Shown: positions 46,852 through 54,472 of the stretch, in pieces
How the letters are laid out: each line of letters opens with the position of its first letter
Numbering within the stretch: position 1 is the first letter of the stretch
Assembly (NCBI RefSeq): GCF_017726655.1
Contig: NZ_CP072309.1
Coordinates: 2,104,501 to 2,168,500, forward strand
Source of the DNA: Agrobacterium tumefaciens
GTDB taxonomy: Bacteria > Pseudomonadota > Alphaproteobacteria > Rhizobiales > Rhizobiaceae
Length of the DNA stretch: 64,000 nt
Direction of reading: 5' to 3'
Made by a program: the position numbers and the translations under genes
Notes under the pieces: generated by a model
Database searches by the model: none
Seen by the model: only the letters and a program-made list of their open reading frames with translations
Told to the model about the DNA's origin: nothing

Positions 46852-47490
46852 ATGATTGGCGTGTTTGTTAGACTAATAATTCTTGCGGTTGCATTGCCTA
46901 TTTTCTCGGAGACATCCGGGGCGGCGGCGAATGCTGAGGTAATGAAGCCAGTAAAAACTCAGGTCACGATAATCGTCGATAATGCTGTGCTTCAAACCGG
47001 CGGAACGGTTCTCGTGGTGCCCCAAAAGGTCTCCCGGGACGTCTGGGATAGACTGCCCAAGCGACCGGAAAATTCCCTGCTTCGGAATAATCCGAAATCT
47101 CAGGTGATCAGGGACGAGGATAAATTGCTGGAGGTGAGGGTCTCCAGCAAGGTTTCCGTTGTCGAGTTCGACTATCCAGCCGGTGGGACTTACAGGTTTA
47201 ATCTGGTTCTCGGCGATAACACCAGGCCGTCCGCCCTGCGCACGAAGCGCATTTTGGTGGGCAGCGCATATTATACCGATCAAAAGACAGGAACACGGGT
47301 GGACTGGGGCGAAGTTTCAACGATCCACATCTATGGGCCGGACGTTGATGAGAGTTTTAGCCGATCGGTCAGAATCTCATCCAACGAAATAATGAATATT
47401 GGCGCCGACAAAATCGCAGGTGAGGGATTCGTCGTACATCTGCTCAGTGATAGGCAAATAGACCGTGCGGTGATCAAAGAGCCGAAATAG
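46852..47490 (+). CDS. Secreted hypothetical protein, module M first gene (copy 2)
   Basis: The 212-residue product has a signal peptide (MIGVFVRLIILAVALPIFSE, cleaved near AAA-NAE). It is the paralogue of the protein at 44,824-45,426 and shares its beta-rich core, including EFDYPAGGTYRFNLVLGD and LVGSAYYTDQKTGTRVDWGE. The ribosome site is weak. It is followed after 55 bases by a cytosolic gene, repeating the layout of copy 1. Function unknown; the tandem, diverged copies suggest selection for variety, as seen in immunity or receptor proteins. Confidence 0.7.
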   Translation: MIGVFVRLIILAVALPIFSETSGAAANAEVMKPVKTQVTIIVDNAVLQTGGTVLVVPQKVSRDVWDRLPKRPENSLLRNNPKSQVIRDEDKLLEVRVSSKVSVVEFDYPAGGTYRFNLVLGDNTRPSALRTKRILVGSAYYTDQKTGTRVDWGEVSTIHIYGPDVDESFSRSVRISSNEIMNIGADKIAGEGFVVHLLSDRQIDRAVIKEPK

Positions 47491-47545
47491 AAACGAATAT
47501 GTCTACATTCCCCATATCCCGGCAGGCCGTCGACATGAGGCAACG

Positions 47546-47995
47546 ATGAAATCCGATCGATATGGAATAGACAAAGAATTCTGCCGCAGGAACGGTTATA
47601 GGATCTTCTTTGGGGTGGATTGGCTGGATAACGCCGAATTTGAAGCCTTCAAGGCATTTTTTGGCTCGCGTCGATTGTTCGTTTCAAGCGGGGATAAACC
47701 AATTGAGCAATCACCCACCTCAACGCTTTCCGAGGCTGTGAAATTGGAAAGTGAATTTGTCGATGACGACAAGTATGTTCTCTCATCTAATGACGCGTTG
47801 GTTTATGTAAGTGATGATCGCGATGTTTACCTCGTTGCCGCATCGAGCGAGCGTATTGCAACGTTGATCACCGAAATATCAGCCCGCGGCGGGAAAACAT
47901 ATTCTTCCCTCGTGCGCAGCGGCACAGTCAAACCTAAGAGGCAGGTCAGGGCTTTATTCGACTATTGGGCAGATCTGAATTTCGAGATCGCCTGA
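47546..47995 (+). CDS. Cytosolic hypothetical protein, module M second gene (copy 2)
   Basis: The 149-residue product has no signal peptide. It contains RIFFGVDWLDNAEFEAFKAF near residue 19 and ALVYVSDDRDVYLVAASSER near 83. The size and the alternating strand-helix layout are those of many small immunity proteins, but I cannot name a family. GGCAACG precedes the ATG weakly. It pairs with the secreted gene at 46,852. Confidence 0.6.
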   Translation: MKSDRYGIDKEFCRRNGYRIFFGVDWLDNAEFEAFKAFFGSRRLFVSSGDKPIEQSPTSTLSEAVKLESEFVDDDKYVLSSNDALVYVSDDRDVYLVAASSERIATLITEISARGGKTYSSLVRSGTVKPKRQVRALFDYWADLNFEIA

Positions 47996-48831
47996 ACAGC
48001 TGTCTGCGCAAGTTCGAGGTTAAGACCGCGATAATCCCTGGCTTGTTCACTCGGTTCAACGGTTCAACGGTTCAACGGTTGACGCGGTTCGCGGTCTCAA
48101 CGCATACGCGGTGCGCCGCAGCATTCTCTTTTCGCAAAATGCCCGCGACATATTGAGGTCGGTGACGGGAATACCCGCATGCTCCGTGTGATAGGGTCAT
48201 CGGCCGCAGACGGAGACCCAATCCAGCGGGGTTCTGACCTGCGTGCCTTGGACGATTGAGATGCGACGACGGCGGGCCGGTGGGGAAATGACAGCGAGAA
48301 CTGAACGTTGAAGACCGCGAAATTCTCGCCCAACTCGCTCACTCACCGGCGCGGCATGATGAGCTCGATGCCGAAGGTGAGGAGATACTGCGAACGTAGT
48401 GCTCGGCAATCGGGCCATGAGTTCTAGTTTGTCACCGATTGCCCGGCGAGCCGCCGTGCCTTCTATCATATACGAGAATAGGTTTGCCTCGAAATTGAAG
48501 GGTTTCGATCTCCTTTGGCTTGGCCTTGAAATCGCGACTGGTGCGCAACGAGCAACGCGGATTGACGCTGGACGATCTGGCCGACCAGTTTGATTTCTTT
48601 CGGCTCGGCTGCCCACCACGGAGGTATCCAACGATCACCATTGATGCCAGTGAACTGAAGTAGGTTTGATCCGGCGTCTGCCGAAAAACGTGCCCCGACC
48701 TGTTTGCTCGGTTTGTCGAAAGGTGACCGTGCTATTTTGGGGCTGTGGACACATTTGCTTTGCGCGTATTTATCTCAATGGTTGTAAGATACATTGTTCG
48801 TGTTGTGCTTTGATTTTGGGGATTGAATTGA
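47996..48831. other. Gene-poor stretch of about 840 bases
   Basis: No supported gene. A leftward frame of 144 codons ends at 48,197, but it has an arginine-rich, shadow-like composition. A rightward fragment near 48,530-48,660 reads protein-like (LVRNEQRGLTLDDLADQFDF), without a start, so decayed coding sequence is likely. The left part has a short tandem repeat. Confidence 0.45.
48052..48080. repeat. Short tandem repeat of CGGTTCAA
   Basis: CGGTTCAA is repeated three times exactly and once in part (CGGTT) at 48,052-48,080. It lies in non-coding DNA behind the second module M. Such repeats vary by slippage; no function is suggested. Confidence 0.8.
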
Positions 48832-49209
48832 ATGAAGACGGCTTTGCTTCTTTGTGCCGCCGCGATGGCGTTGGCTGGCTGCCAGACGCCGGCACCACAA
48901 TCGGTTTTGGACACGCAGCGTCCTCCGTCCAGATCGATTAAACGCGACTATGTGGACGCGCTGCGCGGAACCATCAAACCCGGAGATTTTACGAAAGCTC
49001 AGATTTCAAGTGTAGTGCTGCTCGATCCTGAGAGGCATATTTATGCTTTTTGCACTCGGACGGCAGAACGTTCCAACCCGGATTGGTCCTATATCGGAGT
49101 AGCCTTAAAACACAACGTGAGCGTGGACTCCTCAAAGAACAATTACCGCTGCCGTGACAAGCGGCTGAGGTATTACGAGTTTCCTGAGTTATTGAATATG
49201 GAGTCTTGA
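48832..49209 (+). CDS. Putative lipoprotein
   Basis: The 125-residue product has a lipoprotein signal: MKTALLLCAAAMALAGCQTP, with lipobox LAGC and the lipidated Cys at residue 17. The mature part has a pattern of short beta strands (AQISSVVLLDPERHIYAFCT, then DWSYIGVALK) with two further cysteines. Many such small lipoproteins occur in Rhizobiales; function unknown. It is followed by the decayed RES toxin gene on the other strand. Confidence 0.75.
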   Translation: MKTALLLCAAAMALAGCQTPAPQSVLDTQRPPSRSIKRDYVDALRGTIKPGDFTKAQISSVVLLDPERHIYAFCTRTAERSNPDWSYIGVALKHNVSVDSSKNNYRCRDKRLRYYEFPELLNMES

Positions 49210-49335
49210 TAGAGCGGGGCAGCCGGCCCCAAGGCTCGTTTCCGCGCCGCCATTTTCGCTCCTACCATCAAGTACAGTGGCGAGCCGGACTTGATGTCCT
49301 CGGTTTCGCAGCATGGGCGTCAGGCTGTGTATATT

Positions 49336-49395
49336 GACCCATTTCAGTGGGTCATTTACGGCGGATTTTCAATTAAATGACCCATTATAATGGGT
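49336..49395. promoter_or_regulatory. Cluster of ACCCATT palindromes
   Basis: Two palindromes lie 26 bases apart. GACCCA-TTTCAG-TGGGTC is at 49,336-49,353, and a perfect 16-base palindrome, ACCCATTATAATGGGT, is at 49,380-49,395. Their facing arms also pair (TGGGTCATTTA with TAAATGACCCA), so four copies of the half-site TGGGT are arranged symmetrically. The second contains TATAAT. This looks like a multi-site operator over a promoter, or a strong cruciform. The neighbouring genes do not explain it. Confidence 0.6.
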
Positions 49396-49939
49396 GTTTT
49401 AGACGCATTCTTGCCGCCTGCGGAGATTTCACATGACAAGCGCTGCTCATCGTCGATCAGGATCAACTGATGTGGGAGAGTGTCTCGCCATGTCCAGAGA
49501 ACGACGTTTAGGTCGATATCAGTCGCCCCCGGAGCAAAGCTCCTGACGAGTAAACCGCAAAAGCCCTCGTTTTTCAGAGACCGGGCAAGACGTTGTGTTG
49601 GGCTTCACCGAACACTTTCATGTCGTCTCGCCAGGTCGGGGTGCTGAGAGTTTGAGCGTCAATACCAAGATCATGAAGCAGGGCGCTGTCGCGAGTATCA
49701 AACAGCGGCATGATGTCCGCATCGTAGGATGCGAGAGCTGTGGGCTGTAAGCTGCCCGCCTGATTTGCATCCTTCCATGCCGTGATGACTGTCACTGACG
49801 TGTAGAGTGCAGGCATGCCTTTTGGATTGAATCTGCCGCCATAAAGCTCGGCACCTCGTCCGGAGAGCGGCTCACGAGCGAAAACAGGATTAAGCGCCCG
49901 GTAGAGCTTGCCCTGCTAGTCCATCAAGCGGTCAGGCAT
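49356..49939 (-). pseudogene. RES-domain toxin gene, disrupted
   Basis: RES toxins degrade NAD+ and pair with Xre/MbcA-type antitoxins. Three things are seen. The ATG at 49,939 overlaps the antitoxin stop, but codon 8 is TAG. After it the frame reads the RES start (YRALNPVFAREPLSGRGAEL, then YGGRFNPKGMPALYTS). Near 49,590 the frame shifts: adding one C to a CCC run gives GEAPTQRLARSLKNEGF and the rest of the domain up to LILIDDEQRL. The position of the usual Glu in the ALAEANQ motif is Asp here (AWKDANQ). The toxin is therefore inactive unless both lesions are sequence errors. Confidence 0.75.
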
Positions 49940-50282
49940 GCACGCCGGCGTCAATGGCGTCGATGTATTCGAGCACTTCGTAAGCGCGCCCGTATCGGAC
50001 GAGCTGCATTGCTGTGTGGCCAGAGAAGCCTGAGAGAGGTTCTGAACGATACCACGCATATGCCATGAGTGCAGACCCGAAACGGGCGTCGACCTTGTTG
50101 ATGACTTCGATCATTTCGCGCAGCCGCCGTTGGGTTTTGTCCGACTTGATGCGTTCTTTGCGCTGTACGGCATCTTTGCCCAACCCGGCACTGCGGGCGA
50201 TATCGCCGCTTGTTGTATGAAGAATGTCGGCGATTTTTCTTGGCGCGAACAGCCCTTTGTCAGCATATTGTGCGAGAGCCAT
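49932..50282 (-). CDS. Xre/MbcA/ParS-type antitoxin
   Basis: The 116-residue product has an Xre-like N-terminal DNA-binding part (LFAPRKIADILHTTSGDIAR, then SAGLGKDAV). The C-terminal DUF2384 part has RFGSALMAYAWYRSEPLSGF and TAMQLVRYGRAYEVLEYIDA. That C-terminal part binds RES toxins. The ATG at 50,282 has AAGGAAG upstream; a longer frame from 50,366 is unlikely. It overlaps the RES gene by 8 bases. The antitoxin is intact while the toxin is broken. Confidence 0.88.
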   Translation of the reverse strand: MALAQYADKGLFAPRKIADILHTTSGDIARSAGLGKDAVQRKERIKSDKTQRRLREMIEVINKVDARFGSALMAYAWYRSEPLSGFSGHTAMQLVRYGRAYEVLEYIDAIDAGVHA

Positions 50283-50311
50283 GATCGCTTCCTTTGATAA
50301 GCCAAAGATAG

Positions 50312-50329
50312 TGACGCAATATAGCGTCA
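50312..50329. promoter_or_regulatory. Candidate operator of the Xre-RES operon
   Basis: TGACGC-AATATA-GCGTCA, a perfect inverted repeat with 6-base arms, begins 30 bases before the antitoxin start. Its place and symmetry suit autorepression by the antitoxin. Confidence 0.65.
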
Positions 50330-50424
50330 AAATAAAAGGCGTTAAAGGTGTGGGTGTGGTGTCCATTACAGCTGCAAGCCGCTATATGTTCTCCTTGCAT
50401 GCCGTCACCCTTGAGGTTCGTACA

Positions 50425-50586
50425 ATGAGTGACCTGGGGATGCCGCCGCGCCGCAAAGCTGCTCCCGCACCCGCAGTACGAAACGCCGCCATGCGGTCGG
50501 AAATGGCAACGAACAGAATTTTCGCCGATGGCTCAATGGTCTCTCTTGCGCCACAAGCGGACTATTCACCGTGGGATGTCGAATGA
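50425..50586 (+). CDS. Possible small protein, 53 residues
   Basis: The frame starts MSDLGMPPRRKAAPAPAVRN and ends ADGSMVSLAPQADYSPWDVE. GAGG lies 8 bases before the ATG. It has no membrane helix or known motif and is divergent from the antitoxin gene. A weak call, made because of the ribosome site and reasonable codon use. Confidence 0.3.
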   Translation: MSDLGMPPRRKAAPAPAVRNAAMRSEMATNRIFADGSMVSLAPQADYSPWDVE

Positions 50587-50852
50587 TCGCGCATGACCCG
50601 TTGAAGGTCGCCGCCCACCGGGCGGTCAAAAACTAGCAGCCCTTGGGCTGCATGCAGAATTCTCACGCACGCTCCTATTGACAATCTGTGAGATTGCTGG
50701 CTTTTCTCGCGAAGGTTCCGAGCACCTGCCGCCTGCAGACGCAAGTCACGGTGAAGCCCGGCATGTGACGTTTTTTCTCACCCTCGAAGCATTTCGTTGG
50801 TGGCAATGCAGGCCCCCATCACAGTCGAAATGCCTCTTTGGAGGAGTGAGTG

Positions 50853-52280
50853 ATGTCTTTGCGACAATCGCCCAAAAATCGTTTTCTAACTGCCTCGCCA
50901 GGCAAAATTTTTGCCGCAACCGCATTTCCTATGATCGCCATCATGGTGATGAACGGGATGCTGGGTATTATCGACGCCGTCTTTCTGGGGCATTTCGTCG
51001 GTGCGGCCGCCATGGCGGCCGTCGGCATGGCGTTTCCAGTTCTGATGCTGACGATCGCGCTTTCGACCCTTGTGAGCGGGGGAATGTCCAGCCTGCTGGC
51101 TCGCCAGCTCGGCGCCGACGACCGTAACGCGGCCAACGCGACCTTCGCCAGCGCGCATGGACTTGCGTTGACGACCGCGTCAGCGCTGATCGTGATCTTC
51201 TGTGCGGGTGGGTGGGCCTTCGCTCTGCACATTGCCGGAACCGATGGGCCGGTTGCCGAAATGCTGTGGATCTTCCTGGCAATCACCATATTCGGAACCC
51301 CGGTACAATTTCTGCTCGGTATCCATGCCGACGCCTGGAGGAACGAAGGACAGGCGGGATTGATGGCGCTCATGTCATTTGGGGTCACACTCATCAACAT
51401 CCTGCTGAACTACATCCTGGTCGTCGTGCTTGAACTGGGCGTCGCGGGATCGGCTACGGGCACGGTTCTGGCACAGACGCTCGGACTGGTGCTTTTGGCG
51501 GGGCTACGCCCGTTCCTTGGCGGCGTGATGCCGCTCAACAGACTGCGGCGGAACCCTTGGACCAGCAGTTGGAGGCGTATCGTTGCGCTGGGCGCACCCG
51601 TCAGTCTGGGTTTTATCGGAACGGCGCTTTCAGCCGCCAGTGTGGTTCTCGCTCTTCGTCTTGCAGGCGCCACAGATCACGCCACGACCTTTGCCGCCTA
51701 CGGGATCGTGACACGCATTTTCGGTTTTGCCTTCCTGCCAATCATGGCGATCGCGATGGCGATGCAGAGCATCGTCGGCAACAATGTTGGAGCGCGGCTT
51801 TACTCCCGCTCGGATGCGGTCCTGCGGATCGCTGCTGCAACAACATTGCTCTATTGTCTTGCCGTCGAGGTTTTGTTGCTGGGCCAAGGCACAGTCGTCG
51901 GAGCTGCCTTTGTCGCTGATCCGGATGTGATCGGTGAGGTCGGCCGGTTGCTTCGCCCCATGGCTGCGGTCTATCTCTTTTCCGGACCAGTTCTTGTGCT
52001 CGGTCTATATTTTCAAGCGATCGGCCAACCGGCCCGCGCGGCTCTTTTGACCATGGTCAAGCCGCTTATCCTATTACCTGTCTTGGTCACGATCGCTGCG
52101 GCAATGTTGGGCGCGGACGCAATCTGGTTTGCCTTTCCGCTGGCAGATGGTGTGGCCGCAATCATCGCAACTCTTATCCTTGCCGACGCCCTCAAGGCGA
52201 GGGGAAACGCGGGTATCGGGCTCAAGGCCGTGGAAAGCGCACGCAAAATCTCCGCGGAGCGTACTCGCCGCAGACGGTAA
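50853..52280 (+). CDS. MATE family efflux transporter
   Basis: MATE proteins expel drugs and metabolites in exchange for Na+ or H+. The 475-residue product has about 12 membrane helices in two similar halves. The first begins PMIAIMVMNGMLGIIDAVFL. The second starts near residue 240 with ALGAPVSLGFIGTALSAASV. The family segments GGMSSLLARQLGADDRNAAN and QSIVGNNVGARLYSRSDAVL are at the matching loops of each half. GGAGGAG lies 6 bases before the ATG. Its last codons overlap the remains of another gene, so the C-terminal tail may have been changed by a deletion. Confidence 0.92.
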   Translation: MSLRQSPKNRFLTASPGKIFAATAFPMIAIMVMNGMLGIIDAVFLGHFVGAAAMAAVGMAFPVLMLTIALSTLVSGGMSSLLARQLGADDRNAANATFASAHGLALTTASALIVIFCAGGWAFALHIAGTDGPVAEMLWIFLAITIFGTPVQFLLGIHADAWRNEGQAGLMALMSFGVTLINILLNYILVVVLELGVAGSATGTVLAQTLGLVLLAGLRPFLGGVMPLNRLRRNPWTSSWRRIVALGAPVSLGFIGTALSAASVVLALRLAGATDHATTFAAYGIVTRIFGFAFLPIMAIAMAMQSIVGNNVGARLYSRSDAVLRIAAATTLLYCLAVEVLLLGQGTVVGAAFVADPDVIGEVGRLLRPMAAVYLFSGPVLVLGLYFQAIGQPARAALLTMVKPLILLPVLVTIAAAMLGADAIWFAFPLADGVAAIIATLILADALKARGNAGIGLKAVESARKISAERTRRRR

Positions 52281-52639
52281 CGTCGTGGGCCATGCCCAGG
52301 CACTGGAGCTCGTCGCCCGACAGAACGGCGCGCGACTGGAACACCTTGTCCGCCAGCCTCGCCAACGCTGACCCTCCGTTCCATCTGCACCAAAGAGTGC
52401 AGGGGCGGTATCTTGGGCAATCCTTCAAAGGCGAAATCAGCGCATTATCATCCTCGGGCTCGCACTATTCCGTGACTGTCCGTTTCGATGAACCGGTGGA
52501 CACAGTCACCTTCAACAGCTTTTCGAACATGGGCCGAATGGTAAGAGGTACGGTGGATATCAATGGAACTTCCGTACGCAAGACATCAGACGGGACGCCG
52601 CACCTGACTTTAAGCGCGTTATGGGCCTCGGTGCGTTAA
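52231..52639 (+). pseudogene. Glyoxalase-related (Glyoxalase_8-like) gene relic
   Basis: Two frames together rebuild the family pattern. The first gives AKSPRSVLAADGNVVGHAQA and LELVARQNGAR, overlapping the end of the MATE gene. The second, after a 2-base loss near 52,335, gives RDWNTLSASLANADPPFHLH and then about 80 more residues to the stop at 52,639. This matches small proteins with an AK-x-LR...SH-x-x-LEL-A...RDWNTL domain. The start is lost into the MATE gene. It is a decayed gene. Confidence 0.6.
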
Positions 52640-52668
52640 AGGTTCGCGGCGATTTCCGCGGTCGCCAG

Positions 52669-52720
52669 TGTCCGGAATGGGCCAAGAGTCGTCTACCGCT
52701 CAGCGCCAAAAGGGGACATT
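52669..52720 (+). repeat. Dispersed repeat R1, copy A
   Basis: About 52 bases beginning TGTCCGGAATGGGCC and ending GCGCCAAAAGGGGACATT. Related copies lie at 56,110-56,166 and 59,561-59,613. The shared core is GCCGTCATGGC-x-CTGA-x-GCGCC-x-A-x-x-x-GGAC. It lies about 120 bases before an exported hypothetical gene. I judged the similarity by eye. Confidence 0.55.
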
Positions 52721-52842
52721 GTGTCTGCCGTGAAACTTATTATTCTGCGACGTCGCAAATCTAAAAAAAGAAAGTCGCGTAATTGGAATTCATGCGACGA
52801 TTCAGCAAGCAGTTGTATTCTCGGTGCGAAGGAAAAAGACAT

Positions 52843-53349
52843 ATGTGGCTGCGCGTAACGGTTATGAGCGGCATGTGCGCTGCATTCTCGAATATTGGAG
52901 CAGCCACATCTATGCCGGACAACATGACGGTAGACCGCCTTCTCGCCATCTGCGAAGCGCCCAGTGTGCAAGTCGCCACGATACAAGGTGATAAACTCGG
53001 TTGGCAGCGGCTGACCGATGCAGAAACAGAGGAATGGCGTGCCCAATTCGTCGGCTACAATGGTGGATCAGTAGAGGCTGTAGGATGGCGACGGAAGAGT
53101 GCGGATCAATCCGATTTACTGTCGTTTTGGATCGCAACCGGTCCAAACGGGCACAAGGCATGTACATACTCAACGGCGAATCCGGTCCGATTACTGGATG
53201 GGTTGTCGGCTAGTCTCGGCGCCCCTGACACTCAGAATAAGGAGGACGCTATGGGAATGATATCAGCTTATTGGAAGCGCGGTGAGGTTGAGTATTCCTT
53301 CACTCAGATAGGATCATCCGCTACCATCGCTGTCGGACCAAGCAGATAA
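52843..53349 (+). CDS. Exported hypothetical protein
   Basis: The 168-residue product has a short signal peptide (MWLRVTVMSGMCAAFSNIGA, then ATS). The mature part has CEAPSVQVATIQGDKLGWQR and EAVGWRRKSADQSDLLSFWI, and two cysteines that could pair. I do not recognise the family. GAAGGA lies 10 bases before the ATG. It sits in the accessory stretch with repeat R1 upstream, like the SMI1 gene at 56,257. Confidence 0.6.
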   Translation: MWLRVTVMSGMCAAFSNIGAATSMPDNMTVDRLLAICEAPSVQVATIQGDKLGWQRLTDAETEEWRAQFVGYNGGSVEAVGWRRKSADQSDLLSFWIATGPNGHKACTYSTANPVRLLDGLSASLGAPDTQNKEDAMGMISAYWKRGEVEYSFTQIGSSATIAVGPSR

Positions 53350-53635
53350 GGCCCTTCCACCAGCATTGTCCGTATTGCAGATATTCGCTTGAAAGCAGAC
53401 AGACCGCAAGCCGCGCCGTCTCGGGCGCGTTGACCCGGGCTATGAACGCTGGGTTGGGCGTGAATAACCTCGGCTAGCGAAACAATCGAAGAGTTGGTCT
53501 GGCGAAGCGCCGTGGATCTTTAATGCGGCCGGAATCGCAAATATTATCTGGAGGTTCGTTGTCTTCGGCCCAAGTCTTTTAAATTTTCAAGATGGAACCG
53601 GGCCTGTCCGGATCGCTTGCACAAGGTGTTTGAAA

Positions 53636-53818
53636 ATGCGTTTCATAATTCATGGTGTGGGTGCCATCGGCGGCACGATTGCGGTCTCGCTTGCTTCGGC
53701 CGGTCAGAAGGTCATCGGATCCAGCCCTGAAAAGCAGAGGGAATTTTCGTCGCGAAACTCGCTCTCAAAAGTCGAAGTTTCGCGACAGACATTTGCGACA
53801 GATTTAAGCTGCGAGTGA
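53636..53818 (+). pseudogene. N-terminal fragment of a ketopantoate reductase-like gene
   Basis: The frame begins MRFIIHGVGAIGGTIAVSLA and SAGQKVIG, the Rossmann start of the PanE/ApbA family. After about 30 residues the similarity ends and the frame stops at 53,818 inside the VOC gene's end. Full enzymes are about 300 residues. It is a relic left by a deletion. Confidence 0.7.
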
Positions 53819-54241
53819 CATGCTCTCGGCCTTACGCTCCACGAGCGCCCAAATGTGGCCGAACGGATCGAAGATCGAGGCCACGCGGCGGCCCATTACG
53901 TCAGTCTGGATTTCGTCTCGGATCACAGCGCCGGCTGAAAGGGCGCGCTGCATTACCCCTTCAATGTTTCCAACCTTGAGCTGGAAAATTGTGCTGACCG
54001 CCCCTGGTTCTTTCGGAAAGAAAGGGCCACCGTAGGATGGAGACTTTTCGCGATTGGGATTAGAGCCGGCGACCCACACAGGCAGGTTCCCGAACCGCAT
54101 TTCGACAGCCGCCAGAGCGCCATCGATGTCATTAGTGTTCTCTTCCTGCGCACCAAAGGCGGCGGCATAGAAATTAGCGGCCTCTCTCTCCCGCCCATGT
54201 TCAACAAACAAAGAAAGTTCGACGATGAAATCTGCGGACAT
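53804..54241 (-). CDS. VOC (glyoxalase/bleomycin resistance-like) family protein, PhnB type
   Basis: The 145-residue product has the PhnB-like VOC pattern: an N-terminal VELSLFVEHGREREAANFYA and central FGNLPVWVAGSNPNRE. The C-terminal part has GAVIRDEIQTDVMGRRVASI and then FDPFGHIWALVERK. VOC proteins bind metal and act as lyases, dioxygenases or resistance proteins; no specific reaction can be assigned. The ATG at 54,241 follows GAGGAG. The 3' end overlaps the PanE relic on the other strand. Confidence 0.85.
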   Translation of the reverse strand: MSADFIVELSLFVEHGREREAANFYAAAFGAQEENTNDIDGALAAVEMRFGNLPVWVAGSNPNREKSPSYGGPFFPKEPGAVSTIFQLKVGNIEGVMQRALSAGAVIRDEIQTDVMGRRVASIFDPFGHIWALVERKAESMSLAA

Positions 54242-54472
54242 CTTGGCTCCTCGCTCTATCTGAATCACCTCTCGACCATACCGCAAACTTTGCTGAATCA
54301 ATGGCATCGGATTATAGGCCGCCAAATTCAGGATCCACAGCCATTTCGCCCAGGGCAGGTGACCGCTTTGGGCCAGAACCTGCCGCGAATAGATCACGCC
54401 ATTTCTGGTAATTGCGCAAGTTTCTGATCTGGCCGAGTATCGAAGCGACTATGTCCGCGCTGGGAGTCTCAT

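Noticed and set aside
48052..48080. Possible CRISPR-like repeat
   Set aside because: The units are contiguous 8-base repeats without spacers, so this is a simple tandem repeat.
48197..48631. A 144-codon leftward frame
   Set aside because: Arg/Ser-rich composition and no start context; probably chance in GC-rich non-coding DNA.
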